Assembly (NCBI GenBank): GCA_003135995.1
Contig: PNBM01000200.1
Location: 427-8,175 of the forward strand
Length of the DNA: 7,749 bases
Source: Ignavibacteriota bacterium
GTDB lineage: Bacteria; Bacteroidota; Ignavibacteria; Tepidaquicellales; Tepidaquicellaceae
Direction: 5' to 3'
Part shown: piece after piece, positions 1-6,835 of the stretch
Numbering within the stretch: the stretch's first letter is position 1
Layout: every line of letters starts with the position of its first letter
Notes under the pieces: generated by a model
Told to the model about the DNA's origin: nothing
The model's database searches: none
The model's input: only the letters and a program-made list of their open reading frames with translations
Translations under genes and position numbers: made by a program

Positions 1-279
1 CTAATCAATACGATAAAATAAGTCTATCCTATAAATTTAGACAATTAATATAAGATTTGAGTTTAAATTTTCGGGAATAATATTGCTTAAATCAAATGTT
101 TTTATTTCCAATTTTCAAAAAATACACCCTGTAATCTATGTTAAAAAATAATATATAGTTATATTTAAATAATATATTAAATTCAATAATTAATCAGAAA
201 TCATTTTATAAATTGATATTTCTTTTGATTTATATTTATTATAAATTAGAAGTATATTTTGTTATTTACCTTTAAAATT
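1..279. other. AT-rich non-coding region upstream of the aminopeptidase gene
   Basis: No open reading frame of useful length is present on either strand; stops are dense in all frames. It presumably carries the promoter of the downstream peptidase gene. The nearest thing to a Bacteroidota-type -7 box (TAnnTTTG) is TATATTTTG at 253-261, but its spacing is one base off and no well-placed -33 TTTG precedes it, so no promoter is called. The decamer TTTCGGGAAT at 69-78 also occurs in the right arm of the hairpin at 2308-2351. No complementary arm lies near the first copy within the window. Confidence 0.6.
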
Positions 280-2292
280 ATGAAAAAATTAATATTATTT
301 TTACTTATCTCTTTTATACCGTGCCTTTCTTTCTCTCAGAATTTCTCAAGAATGAGAGGTGCAGATCTTTGTTCTTATAAGAAAATACATGGCACAAAAA
401 TCTTAAGATCAATCGGAGATTCACCGAATACGCCGAAACATTCTTATGATGTTTTAAATTATACTTTGAATCTGAATATTTATAATTGCTTCCTTTCACC
501 GTATCCGCATAGCTTCACTGCAAGCAATAAAGTGACTATTATGAGCGATTCTGTATTAAGTTCATTGAATATTTTTGCGGATAGTACTTCACTTGTTATA
601 GACTCTATCAGGAAAATCGGCGGACCCTTATTTACTTTTACTCAGGGACCGATTTTATGTAAAATTACGCTCGACAGTACTTATAATCAGGGTCAAATAT
701 TTACAATGCAGATATATTACAGACACCTTGATATTGCAGACGGAGCGTTTTACGTTTCTAACGGAATGGTTTTCACAGACTGCGAACCTGAAGGTGCAAG
801 AAAATGGTTCCCCTGCTGGGATAAGCCATCTGATAAAGCGACAGTTGATTTGACAGCGAAAGTGCCTTCATCAGTAAAACTTGGTTCGAACGGTCGGCTC
901 GCTGATTCTATACAAACCGGTGATACAATTTATTATCACTGGGTAAGTAAAGATCCTGTATCTACCTATTTAACTGTTATGTCCGCTAAAGTGAATTACG
1001 GGCTGGATATTGTATACTGGCACAAAATTTCGAATCCGGCAGACAGCATACCGATAAGATTTTATTATAATATAGGTGAAACTCCGAGTGTAGTAGAAAA
1101 TATAATCGTTGATATGTGTACTTTTTATTCGACTAAATTCATCGAGCATCCGTTTGAAAAAAATGGTTTTTGCACACTCAACAATGAATTTATATGGGGC
1201 GGAATGGAAAATCAAACACTGACAAGTTTTTGTCCCGCTTGCTGGAGCGTCTGGCTTACATCGCACGAATTTGCACATCAATGGTTTGGTGATATGATTA
1301 CGTGCGGAACGTGGGCGGATGTCTGGTTAAATGAAGGATTTGCAACTTACTGTGAAGCTCTTTATGACGAGCATGTAAGCGGATATACAACTTATAAAAA
1401 CGATATTATAAACGATGCTGACTATTATATTTCAAGCAATCCGGGCTGGCCAATTTATAATCCGGTCTGGGCTGACAGCACTCCGGATGTCAATACTTTA
1501 TTTAATACAGCAATCACTTACGATAAAGGTGCCTGCGTATTACATATGTTAAGATATACAATTGGTGATTCCGCTTTTTTTAATTGCCTGAAAGGTTATG
1601 CTTCGGATACAATTAATTTTAAATTTAAAAATTGTGTTACTGATGATTTCACAAAAGCTATAACAAGATTTTCCGGTCAGGATTTAACGTGGTTTATTAA
1701 TGAATGGGTAAGGGAACCTAATCACCCTGTATATAATAACAGTTATGGTTTTGAAAATTTAGGCGGCAATATGTGGAGAATTTCTTTTTTTGCAGACCAG
1801 GTGCAAACAAATACTGTCTTTCACCAAATGCCCATAGTTCTTAAATTTTCATTTACGACAGGACTCGATACATTAGTAAGAGTTATAAATGATGCAAACG
1901 AGCAGACGTTTACATTTGACTTCAATAGGCAGCCGACTACTGTGGCTTTTGATCCTAATGATGATATTGTGCTGAAAGAAGCTACATTAATAACAGGTTT
2001 TAATGGCAATAATAATCATTCTATACCAATTAAATTTGCACTATTCCAGAATAAACCGAATCCATTTAATCCGTCAACTAAAATTTCTTTTGATATTCCG
2101 CGTGATTCTAAAGTAAAACTTGTTGTTTATGATATACTCGGAAAAGAAATGATGGTATTGGTGAACGCGGATTATAAAGCAGGCTCGCATACGGTGGAAT
2201 GGAATGCGTCTCAGTTTCCGAGCGGTGCATATTTTTATAAAATTGTTGCCGGTAATTATAGTGATGTGAAAAGAATGATTTTAATTAAATAA
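280..2292 (+). CDS. Secreted M1-family zinc aminopeptidase with T9SS type A sorting domain
   Basis: This is a predicted metallo-aminopeptidase of 670 residues that removes N-terminal amino acids from peptides outside the cell. The M1 signatures are visible. The exopeptidase motif GGMEN is at 307-311. The zinc site HEFAH at 329-333 is followed 18 residues later by E352 in WLNEGFA. A likely catalytic tyrosine is Y414 in the YDKGACVLHMLR segment. The signal peptide occupies about residues 1-20 (MKK, hydrophobic core, SFSQ). An M1 N-terminal beta domain and the peptidase core follow, and residues ~586-670 form a T9SS sorting domain (FQNKPNPFNPST, ending KRMILIK) that should direct export and surface attachment or release. 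The ATG at 280 is chosen over the in-frame TTG at 259 because it places the signal peptide at the N terminus. The gene looks intact. Substrate preference cannot be read from the sequence; a nutritional, peptide-scavenging role is inferred. Confidence 0.93.
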   Translation: MKKLILFLLISFIPCLSFSQNFSRMRGADLCSYKKIHGTKILRSIGDSPNTPKHSYDVLNYTLNLNIYNCFLSPYPHSFTASNKVTIMSDSVLSSLNIFADSTSLVIDSIRKIGGPLFTFTQGPILCKITLDSTYNQGQIFTMQIYYRHLDIADGAFYVSNGMVFTDCEPEGARKWFPCWDKPSDKATVDLTAKVPSSVKLGSNGRLADSIQTGDTIYYHWVSKDPVSTYLTVMSAKVNYGLDIVYWHKISNPADSIPIRFYYNIGETPSVVENIIVDMCTFYSTKFIEHPFEKNGFCTLNNEFIWGGMENQTLTSFCPACWSVWLTSHEFAHQWFGDMITCGTWADVWLNEGFATYCEALYDEHVSGYTTYKNDIINDADYYISSNPGWPIYNPVWADSTPDVNTLFNTAITYDKGACVLHMLRYTIGDSAFFNCLKGYASDTINFKFKNCVTDDFTKAITRFSGQDLTWFINEWVREPNHPVYNNSYGFENLGGNMWRISFFADQVQTNTVFHQMPIVLKFSFTTGLDTLVRVINDANEQTFTFDFNRQPTTVAFDPNDDIVLKEATLITGFNGNNNHSIPIKFALFQNKPNPFNPSTKISFDIPRDSKVKLVVYDILGKEMMVLVNADYKAGSHTVEWNASQFPSGAYFYKIVAGNYSDVKRMILIK

Positions 2293-2307
2293 TTTTATTT
2301 TTATTAT

Positions 2308-2351
2308 ATTCCCGGAAGAAAACGATACCACGATTTTATTCTTTCGGGAAT
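2308..2351 (+). terminator. Hairpin after the aminopeptidase gene, possible weak terminator
   Basis: Arms at 2308-2320 and 2339-2351 (ATTCCCGGAAGAA / TTCTTTCGGGAAT) pair over 13 positions with one G-U wobble, around an 18-base loop. It starts 16 bases after the peptidase stop codon. The bases after it (TTATTATATT) are T-rich but not a clean U-tract, so it may be a weak terminator, an mRNA-stabilising stem or a small repeat. Eleven-base direct copies of TTATTATATTC flank it at 2301-2311 and 2351-2361. Confidence 0.45.
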
Positions 2352-2391
2352 TATTATATTCGTCAAATTTAATCTATAACTTAATTTAAAT

Positions 2392-3459
2392 ATGAAAAAA
2401 ACTTTTATTAATTTAATATTTATTTTTCTTATTTGCAGTTCGGGATTTTCTCAGACAGCATCGACATTCTTTCCTTCGAACCCGGGATATAAATGGTATT
2501 ATAAAAATATTCCTCTCGATTCACTCAATAATCCTGTGCAGAGTTTATCAAGATACAGAATAGATTCGTTTGCAATTGTAAATACATACAAAGGATTACT
2601 CGCAAGTATTGTGCGGGTTAAAGATAATCTTTTAATACAAAATCAGAATACACCTTACAACGATACAAGCTGGCATAATTTTCAGACAACGGACGGATGG
2701 GAATATTTATCTCTTTCGTTTATTCCGGATTCTATTAATATACCGATAGGTTTTCTGAACTTCCTGCGGTCCCTGCAAAACTGGTACAGCCTTTATAGAT
2801 TCGCACAAACAGTCAACCAGGAATATGTCGTTATTCAAAAAGATACAACAGTTGCTATAGATACCATATCAGCTCCCATAAGAGTCAGACTGAAAGGAAA
2901 ACGACTGAATGACGAAACTATTTCGACGGTCAACGGAAATTACACCGCGAAAAAATTCTTAATAACGTACGGGCTTTATCTGAAATTATTTGTTCTTGAA
3001 ATCCCCATATTAGAACGACCGGATACAACATGGATTGCACCGGGTGTCTGGATGGTAAAACAGTCCACACCTTCAACAGCTTTGAGCCTGTCACAGCTTG
3101 GTATAAATTTTACGGTTCCTATTCCGGGAAATTTATATGAATTAACATTACCGGTCGGCATAAGAAAAATTTCTTCCGAAGTTCCTGTTAAATATTCTTT
3201 GTTCCAGAATTATCCGAACCCGTTTAATCCTTCTACAATCATAAAATTCATGATTGCAGAAAATGGAAAATCGAATTTAATAACTTTAAAAATCTTTGAT
3301 TTGATTGGCAGAGAAGTTGCGACACTTGTAAATGAAAAATTACAACCCGGTACGTATGAAATTCCGTTTTCAGGCAGTCAAATCGCAAGCGGAATTTATT
3401 TCTACAAGCTTGAAACAAGTAATTTTACAGATGTTAAAAGAATGTTGATGATTAAGTAA
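2392..3459 (+). CDS. Secreted protein of unknown function with T9SS type A sorting domain
   Basis: I do not recognise a functional domain in the body of this 355-residue protein. Residues 1-21 form a clear signal peptide (MKKTFINLIFIFLICSSGFSQ-like: lysines, then a hydrophobic run, then SGFSQ), so it crosses the inner membrane by Sec. Residues ~22-255 are rich in aromatic and hydroxyl residues and probably beta-rich; the FFPSNPGYKWYYK segment near the start resembles the opening of many uncharacterised FCB-group secreted proteins. Residues ~266-355 are a T9SS sorting domain (FQNYPNPFNPST at 271-282, GREVATLVNE, then SGIYFYKLET, ending KRMLMIK), which implies secretion across the outer membrane. 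It starts 99 bases after the aminopeptidase gene, with a hairpin between, and is followed by a strong terminator. Both neighbours use the same export route; a functional link between them is not shown. Confidence 0.88.
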   Translation: MKKTFINLIFIFLICSSGFSQTASTFFPSNPGYKWYYKNIPLDSLNNPVQSLSRYRIDSFAIVNTYKGLLASIVRVKDNLLIQNQNTPYNDTSWHNFQTTDGWEYLSLSFIPDSINIPIGFLNFLRSLQNWYSLYRFAQTVNQEYVVIQKDTTVAIDTISAPIRVRLKGKRLNDETISTVNGNYTAKKFLITYGLYLKLFVLEIPILERPDTTWIAPGVWMVKQSTPSTALSLSQLGINFTVPIPGNLYELTLPVGIRKISSEVPVKYSLFQNYPNPFNPSTIIKFMIAENGKSNLITLKIFDLIGREVATLVNEKLQPGTYEIPFSGSQIASGIYFYKLETSNFTDVKRMLMIK

Positions 3460-3480
3460 TTTTCATTTAAAAATTTTTAC

Positions 3481-3518
3481 AACGGATATTTTACTTATTG
3501 TTAAAATATCCGTTTTTT
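3481..3518 (+). terminator. Rho-independent terminator after the T9SS cargo genes
   Basis: A perfect 13-base-pair stem (AACGGATATTTTA at 3481-3493 with its complement at 3502-3514) encloses an 8-base loop and runs directly into a T-tract (TTTTTT at 3513-3518). It begins 21 bases after the stop codon of the unknown secreted protein. This separates the exported-protein block from the downstream regulator cluster. Confidence 0.9.
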
Positions 3519-3528
3519 ATTACTAATC

Positions 3529-3562
3529 ATTGACACTTCACAAAAATGACAATTCTGTCAAT
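3529..3562. promoter_or_regulatory. Nested inverted repeats, candidate operator/promoter of the sigma-54 regulator gene
   Basis: ATTGACA at 3529-3535 is matched by its exact reverse complement TGTCAAT at 3556-3562. A second half-site, TGACA at 3547-3551, forms a perfect TGACA-N4-TGTCA dyad with 3556-3560; allowing one mismatch, this dyad extends to 3542-3565. TTGACA at 3530-3535 also looks like a -35 box, but no good -10 lies at the right distance. TGTCAA at 3556-3561 with TATATA at 3580-3585 (18 bases apart) is a weak alternative. The site lies between the terminator and the regulator ATG. Function is inferred only. Confidence 0.35.
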
Positions 3563-3644
3563 TTTCTAAAATCATCTGATATATATGACGATTTAACTTT
3601 AAATAACATTTAATAAATATTATATTTTATGATTACATAGGAAA

Positions 3645-4772
3645 ATGGAATATTTATTACTTGGGGATTCTATTCAGATAAAAGAGCTTAATGAAACAAT
3701 TAAGCAGGTTGCTCCGACTAATATCAGTGTCCTGATTACAGGAGAAAGCGGAACAGGAAAAGAAGTCGTCGCTAATTCCATTCATTATTACAGCAAAAGA
3801 ACAGACAAACCGTTAATCAAAGTTAATTGCGGAGCTATTCCGGAAGGTATAATTGAAAGCGAGCTTTTTGGTCATCAGAAAGGTGCTTTTACAGGTGCGA
3901 TAGAAAACAGACCCGGGTATTTTGAAATGGCTGATAAGGGTTCGATTTTTCTCGATGAAATCGGTGAGCTTCCTTTAGGAACACAGGTAAAATTTTTACG
4001 CGTGCTCGAATCAGGAGTGTTTATGAGAGTCGGAGGCACGAATAATATTACTGTTGATGTGAGAGCAATTGCTGCTACGAATAAAGATTTGAGCCGTGAG
4101 GTAATTAATAAAAATTTCAGAGAAGATTTATTTTTCAGACTTAAATCTATTAATCTGCATATACCGCCTCTGAGAGAAAGAAAATCCGATATAAAAATTC
4201 TTTTCAATTATTTTATAGAAAATTATTGCAAAGAAAATAAAATTGATTTCAGGGGAATAGATGAAGAAGCGATGGAATATGTTACAAATTATGTCTGGTA
4301 TGGGAATTCAAGAGAACTAAAAAATTTTTGTGAGAGTATAGTTGTCTTATACCCTGCAAGAAAATTATCCGTTAATGATGTGAAAAAACATTTGCAGCCG
4401 GTTTTAAGTGATGTTCGCCAGTTACCTGCACTGCAATTAAGACAAAGAGATCAGAACGACAGGGATTTGATTTTGCGAGCATTGTTTGAACTGAAAACAG
4501 ATATTATGGATATCGGGAATAAACTGAATGAAATTATTCCTCACGAAAACGGAAACAAAGTTTATAACGATAATGACTTTTCAATCCGGAAAAGTGATAT
4601 TGAAACGATGAATTATGAAGATATTGAAAAAGAAATTCTGAAATATTTATTATCTTTACACAGATGGAACATCACCTCTGTTTCGAAAATATTAGGACAG
4701 AGCGAAAGAAATATTTACAGGAAAATAAAAAAGTTTAAAATTGAAAAACCTGATTACAACATAAAATTTTGA
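3645..4772 (+). CDS. Sigma-54-dependent AAA+ transcriptional activator with Fis-type HTH
   Basis: This 375-residue protein is a predicted bacterial enhancer-binding protein that uses ATP to open promoters bound by sigma-54 RNA polymerase. Visible motifs are Walker A GESGTGKE (33-40), the sigma-54-contacting loop GAFTGA (80-85), Walker B SIFLDEIGE (100-108), the arginine-finger region FREDLFFRL (158-166) and sensor II WYGNSRELKN (218-227). The usual proline of WPGN is tyrosine here. A helical linker with a charged segment (about 273-298) joins the core to a Fis-type helix-turn-helix at about 328-366 (SERNIYRKIKKF as recognition helix). There is no receiver, GAF or PAS domain: the AAA+ core starts almost at residue 1, so activity is probably set by expression level, by the linker or by partner proteins. 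The ATG at 3645 gives the natural start of this domain. The lptE-like gene overlaps its stop codon. The pairing of such a regulator with an LptE-family gene is, to my recollection, common in Bacteroidota. Its targets are unknown. Confidence 0.92.
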   Translation: MEYLLLGDSIQIKELNETIKQVAPTNISVLITGESGTGKEVVANSIHYYSKRTDKPLIKVNCGAIPEGIIESELFGHQKGAFTGAIENRPGYFEMADKGSIFLDEIGELPLGTQVKFLRVLESGVFMRVGGTNNITVDVRAIAATNKDLSREVINKNFREDLFFRLKSINLHIPPLRERKSDIKILFNYFIENYCKENKIDFRGIDEEAMEYVTNYVWYGNSRELKNFCESIVVLYPARKLSVNDVKKHLQPVLSDVRQLPALQLRQRDQNDRDLILRALFELKTDIMDIGNKLNEIIPHENGNKVYNDNDFSIRKSDIETMNYEDIEKEILKYLLSLHRWNITSVSKILGQSERNIYRKIKKFKIEKPDYNIKF

Positions 4773-5275
4773 GATATTTATTTAATATATTAATAATAAT
4801 TTTAGCAGTAACATCTTTAAGCTGCGGCGTTTACGGATTCAGGGGCTCGAATCCTCCTGAAGGAATAAAATCTCTTGCCATTCCGCAGTTCCAGGACAAT
4901 AGCGGGTTTTCTGAGGCAGGAATGAAAGAGAATTTCACGGAAATACTTAAAACTATGGTTATAAGCGATAATACTTTTATCATCGCAGATAAAAATGTTG
5001 CTGACGGAGTTTTAAATTGCACGATAATGAGCGTGAAAGACGAAGCTCTTGTAATATCCGGAAATGAAAATGTAACAAAGAGAAAAATTACAATAACTGT
5101 TAATGTGGATTTCGAAAATTTAAAGAAACAAAAGAAAGTCTGGGAAAAGAAATACGAAAACTGGGGGGAATACAATTCTTCAGCCGTATCGTTTTCAGAC
5201 CGTGCTGTCGGTATCACCACTGCAGAGACAAGAATTTGCGATGATATACTGATTGATATAACTTCTAACTGGTAG
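4769..5275 (+). CDS. lptE: LptE-family outer-membrane lipoprotein (LPS assembly)
   Basis: This is a 168-residue predicted lipoprotein. In the Lpt pathway LptE plugs the LptD beta-barrel and helps place lipopolysaccharide in the outer leaflet of the outer membrane. The N terminus is a short lipoprotein signal (hydrophobic run ILIIILAVTSL, then SCG) with the acylated cysteine at residue 19. The pattern after it (CGVYGFRGSNPPEGIKSLAI, then a region with KFTE-like helix FTEILKTMV and a long strand TKRKITITVNVDFE) matches the Bacteroidota-type LptE family as I know it, as does the length. The start is TTG at 4769, sharing TTGA with the regulator's stop. An in-frame stop at 4751-4753 leaves no upstream ATG or GTG, and no alternative start lies before the cysteine. 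Translation is therefore probably coupled to the regulator. The family is sequence-divergent, so the name rests on pattern and context. Confidence 0.78.
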   Translation: MRYLFNILIIILAVTSLSCGVYGFRGSNPPEGIKSLAIPQFQDNSGFSEAGMKENFTEILKTMVISDNTFIIADKNVADGVLNCTIMSVKDEALVISGNENVTKRKITITVNVDFENLKKQKKVWEKKYENWGEYNSSAVSFSDRAVGITTAETRICDDILIDITSNW

Positions 5276-5332
5276 GGATAAAATTTACTTGATAAAAAAA
5301 TTCACAAATTAAAAAGAACTTCTGAGATTTAG

Positions 5333-6835
5333 ATGAGAATAGAATCAATTATTTTGCTGATATATATTTCTTCGTTGTCAATATTATTCTTTTTTGCGGC
5401 GCATGGATATACTATGATATATTATTATTTCAAGACTTATAAAAAAAGAACTGAAGATTTAACTGATGAAGAAATGGTGATGACTGAATTTCCAATGGTT
5501 ACAATTCAATTGCCTTTGTATAACGAAAGATATGTGATTTGCAGGTTAATAGACGCAACAATCAGGATGGAATATCCGAAGGAAAGACTTGAAATACAAA
5601 TTTTAGATGACTCTACAGATGATACATCAGAAATTATCAAAGAACATATTAAGCAATACATCGCGCAGGGTTATGACATTCAGCATATTCACAGAACAAA
5701 TAGAAATGGCTATAAAGCAGGTGCATTAAAAGAAGGACTGAAATCTTCCAAAGGAACTTTTGTCGCAATTTTTGATGCGGATTTTATTCCGAGAAAAAAA
5801 TTCCTGCTCAGAACTCTCCCCTATTTTAATACAGCAGATAACATCGGATTGGTGCAAACGAGATGGGAACATATAAACAGAAATTATTCTATCTTAACAA
5901 AAACTCAGGCAATCGCTCTCGACGGACATTTTGTAATCGAACAGGCAGTAAGAAACCGTGCAGGATATTTTATTAATTTCAACGGAACGGGCGGAATCTG
6001 GAGAAAAGAATGTATCTACGACGCGGGCAACTGGGAAGCGGATACATTAACGGAAGACCTTGACCTCTCATACAGGGCACAGATGAAGGGCTGGAAATGC
6101 AAGTATCTCGTGAACTTCACGTCCCCTGCTGAACTTCCTGCAGAAATAAATTCTCTGAAATCACAGCAGTTCAGATGGACAAAGGGCGCCATTGAAACGG
6201 CTAAAAAGATTTTCCCGAAAGTTTTAAAATCCAAATTACCATTTAAAAATAAATTCCAGTCTTTAATACATTTATGCAGTAATATTGCTTACCCGTTTAT
6301 TTTAATTTGCGGACTTTTGAATTTGCCGATTGTATTGATAAAAGAGACGGGAGACTACGACCCTGTTTTTAAATTTATGTCGTTCTTTATTTTTGCATTC
6401 GTGAGTTCATTTATGTTTTATTTGTATTCACAAAAAGATGCTTATCCCGACTGGCAAAAACGAATTATATATTTCCCCGTATTTATGACCGGTAGTATGG
6501 GTTTGTCCATAAACAATACGAAAGCGGTTTTGGAGGGTTTGTTCAATAAAAAAAGTGAATTTGTCCGTACTCCTAAATTCAGAATTACGGATAAAAACCA
6601 TTCGTGGAAAGATAAAAAATATTTAACGAAAAAAATTCCATTACAGGTTTATATCGAATCTATTTTATCGATATATTGTTTTGTTGGTGTAGGGCTTGCC
6701 GTGTATTATGTTCAGATAGCGGCTTTACCGTTCCAGTTAATGTTCGCGCTCGGGTTTGGCATTATGGCATTTTTATCAATCAAGCAGGTGTTTGTTTATA
6801 ATAAATCAATTACGAAAAGCAAAACGAATGAATAG
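5333..6835 (+). CDS. Membrane GT2 glycosyltransferase, cellulose-synthase/CslA-like
   Basis: This 500-residue integral membrane enzyme is predicted to transfer sugars from nucleotide-sugar donors, probably making beta-linked chains or a glycolipid at the inner membrane. Residues ~5-32 form an N-terminal membrane helix. The cytosolic GT-A domain carries LDDSTDDT (91-98, UDP-binding aspartates), DAD (148-150, metal site), TED (240-242, catalytic base) and QQFRW (278-282), the D,D,D,QxxRW set of processive GT2 enzymes. Further helices lie near 312-336, 347-366, 437-458 and 462-485. The FVRTPK segment at 410-415 resembles the gating-loop region of BcsA/CslA-type synthases. It starts at ATG 57 bases after the lptE-like gene and overlaps the next gene by 8 bases, so co-expression is likely. 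Similar proteins are annotated as cellulose synthase-like or glucomannan synthase-like, but no bcsB, PilZ or cellulase neighbour is present, so the polymer is unknown. Confidence 0.88.
   Translation: MRIESIILLIYISSLSILFFFAAHGYTMIYYYFKTYKKRTEDLTDEEMVMTEFPMVTIQLPLYNERYVICRLIDATIRMEYPKERLEIQILDDSTDDTSEIIKEHIKQYIAQGYDIQHIHRTNRNGYKAGALKEGLKSSKGTFVAIFDADFIPRKKFLLRTLPYFNTADNIGLVQTRWEHINRNYSILTKTQAIALDGHFVIEQAVRNRAGYFINFNGTGGIWRKECIYDAGNWEADTLTEDLDLSYRAQMKGWKCKYLVNFTSPAELPAEINSLKSQQFRWTKGAIETAKKIFPKVLKSKLPFKNKFQSLIHLCSNIAYPFILICGLLNLPIVLIKETGDYDPVFKFMSFFIFAFVSSFMFYLYSQKDAYPDWQKRIIYFPVFMTGSMGLSINNTKAVLEGLFNKKSEFVRTPKFRITDKNHSWKDKKYLTKKIPLQVYIESILSIYCFVGVGLAVYYVQIAALPFQLMFALGFGIMAFLSIKQVFVYNKSITKSKTNE

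Noticed and set aside
259..279. Seven-residue N-terminal extension from a TTG at 259 for the aminopeptidase
   Set aside because: It would put MLFTFKI ahead of a textbook MKK signal peptide; the ATG at 280 is the better start.
390..406. TGGCAC at 390-395 as a sigma-54 promoter
   Set aside because: The -12 TTGC element is missing at the required spacing and the site lies inside the aminopeptidase coding region.
970..1281. Minus-strand open frame of 103 codons within the aminopeptidase
   Set aside because: It lies opposite the M1 catalytic core, and no domain or start context supports it.
3875..4207. Minus-strand open frame of 110 codons within the sigma-54 activator
   Set aside because: It is antisense to the conserved GAFTGA and Walker B region; its openness follows from codon use on the other strand.
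4841..4860. GGCTCGAATCC resembling a tRNA T-arm
   Set aside because: There is no acceptor stem, D-arm or anticodon arm around it, and it lies in the well-supported lptE-like coding sequence.
4831..5220. Minus-strand open frame of 129 codons opposite the lptE-like gene
   Set aside because: It is a shadow of a convincing lipoprotein gene and its translation is a low-complexity S/F-rich sequence without a recognisable domain.
6756..6827. Upstream TTG start for the TPR protein
   Set aside because: The 24 added residues are out-of-frame readings of the glycosyltransferase's last membrane helix; the ATG at 6828 gives a typical short overlap.
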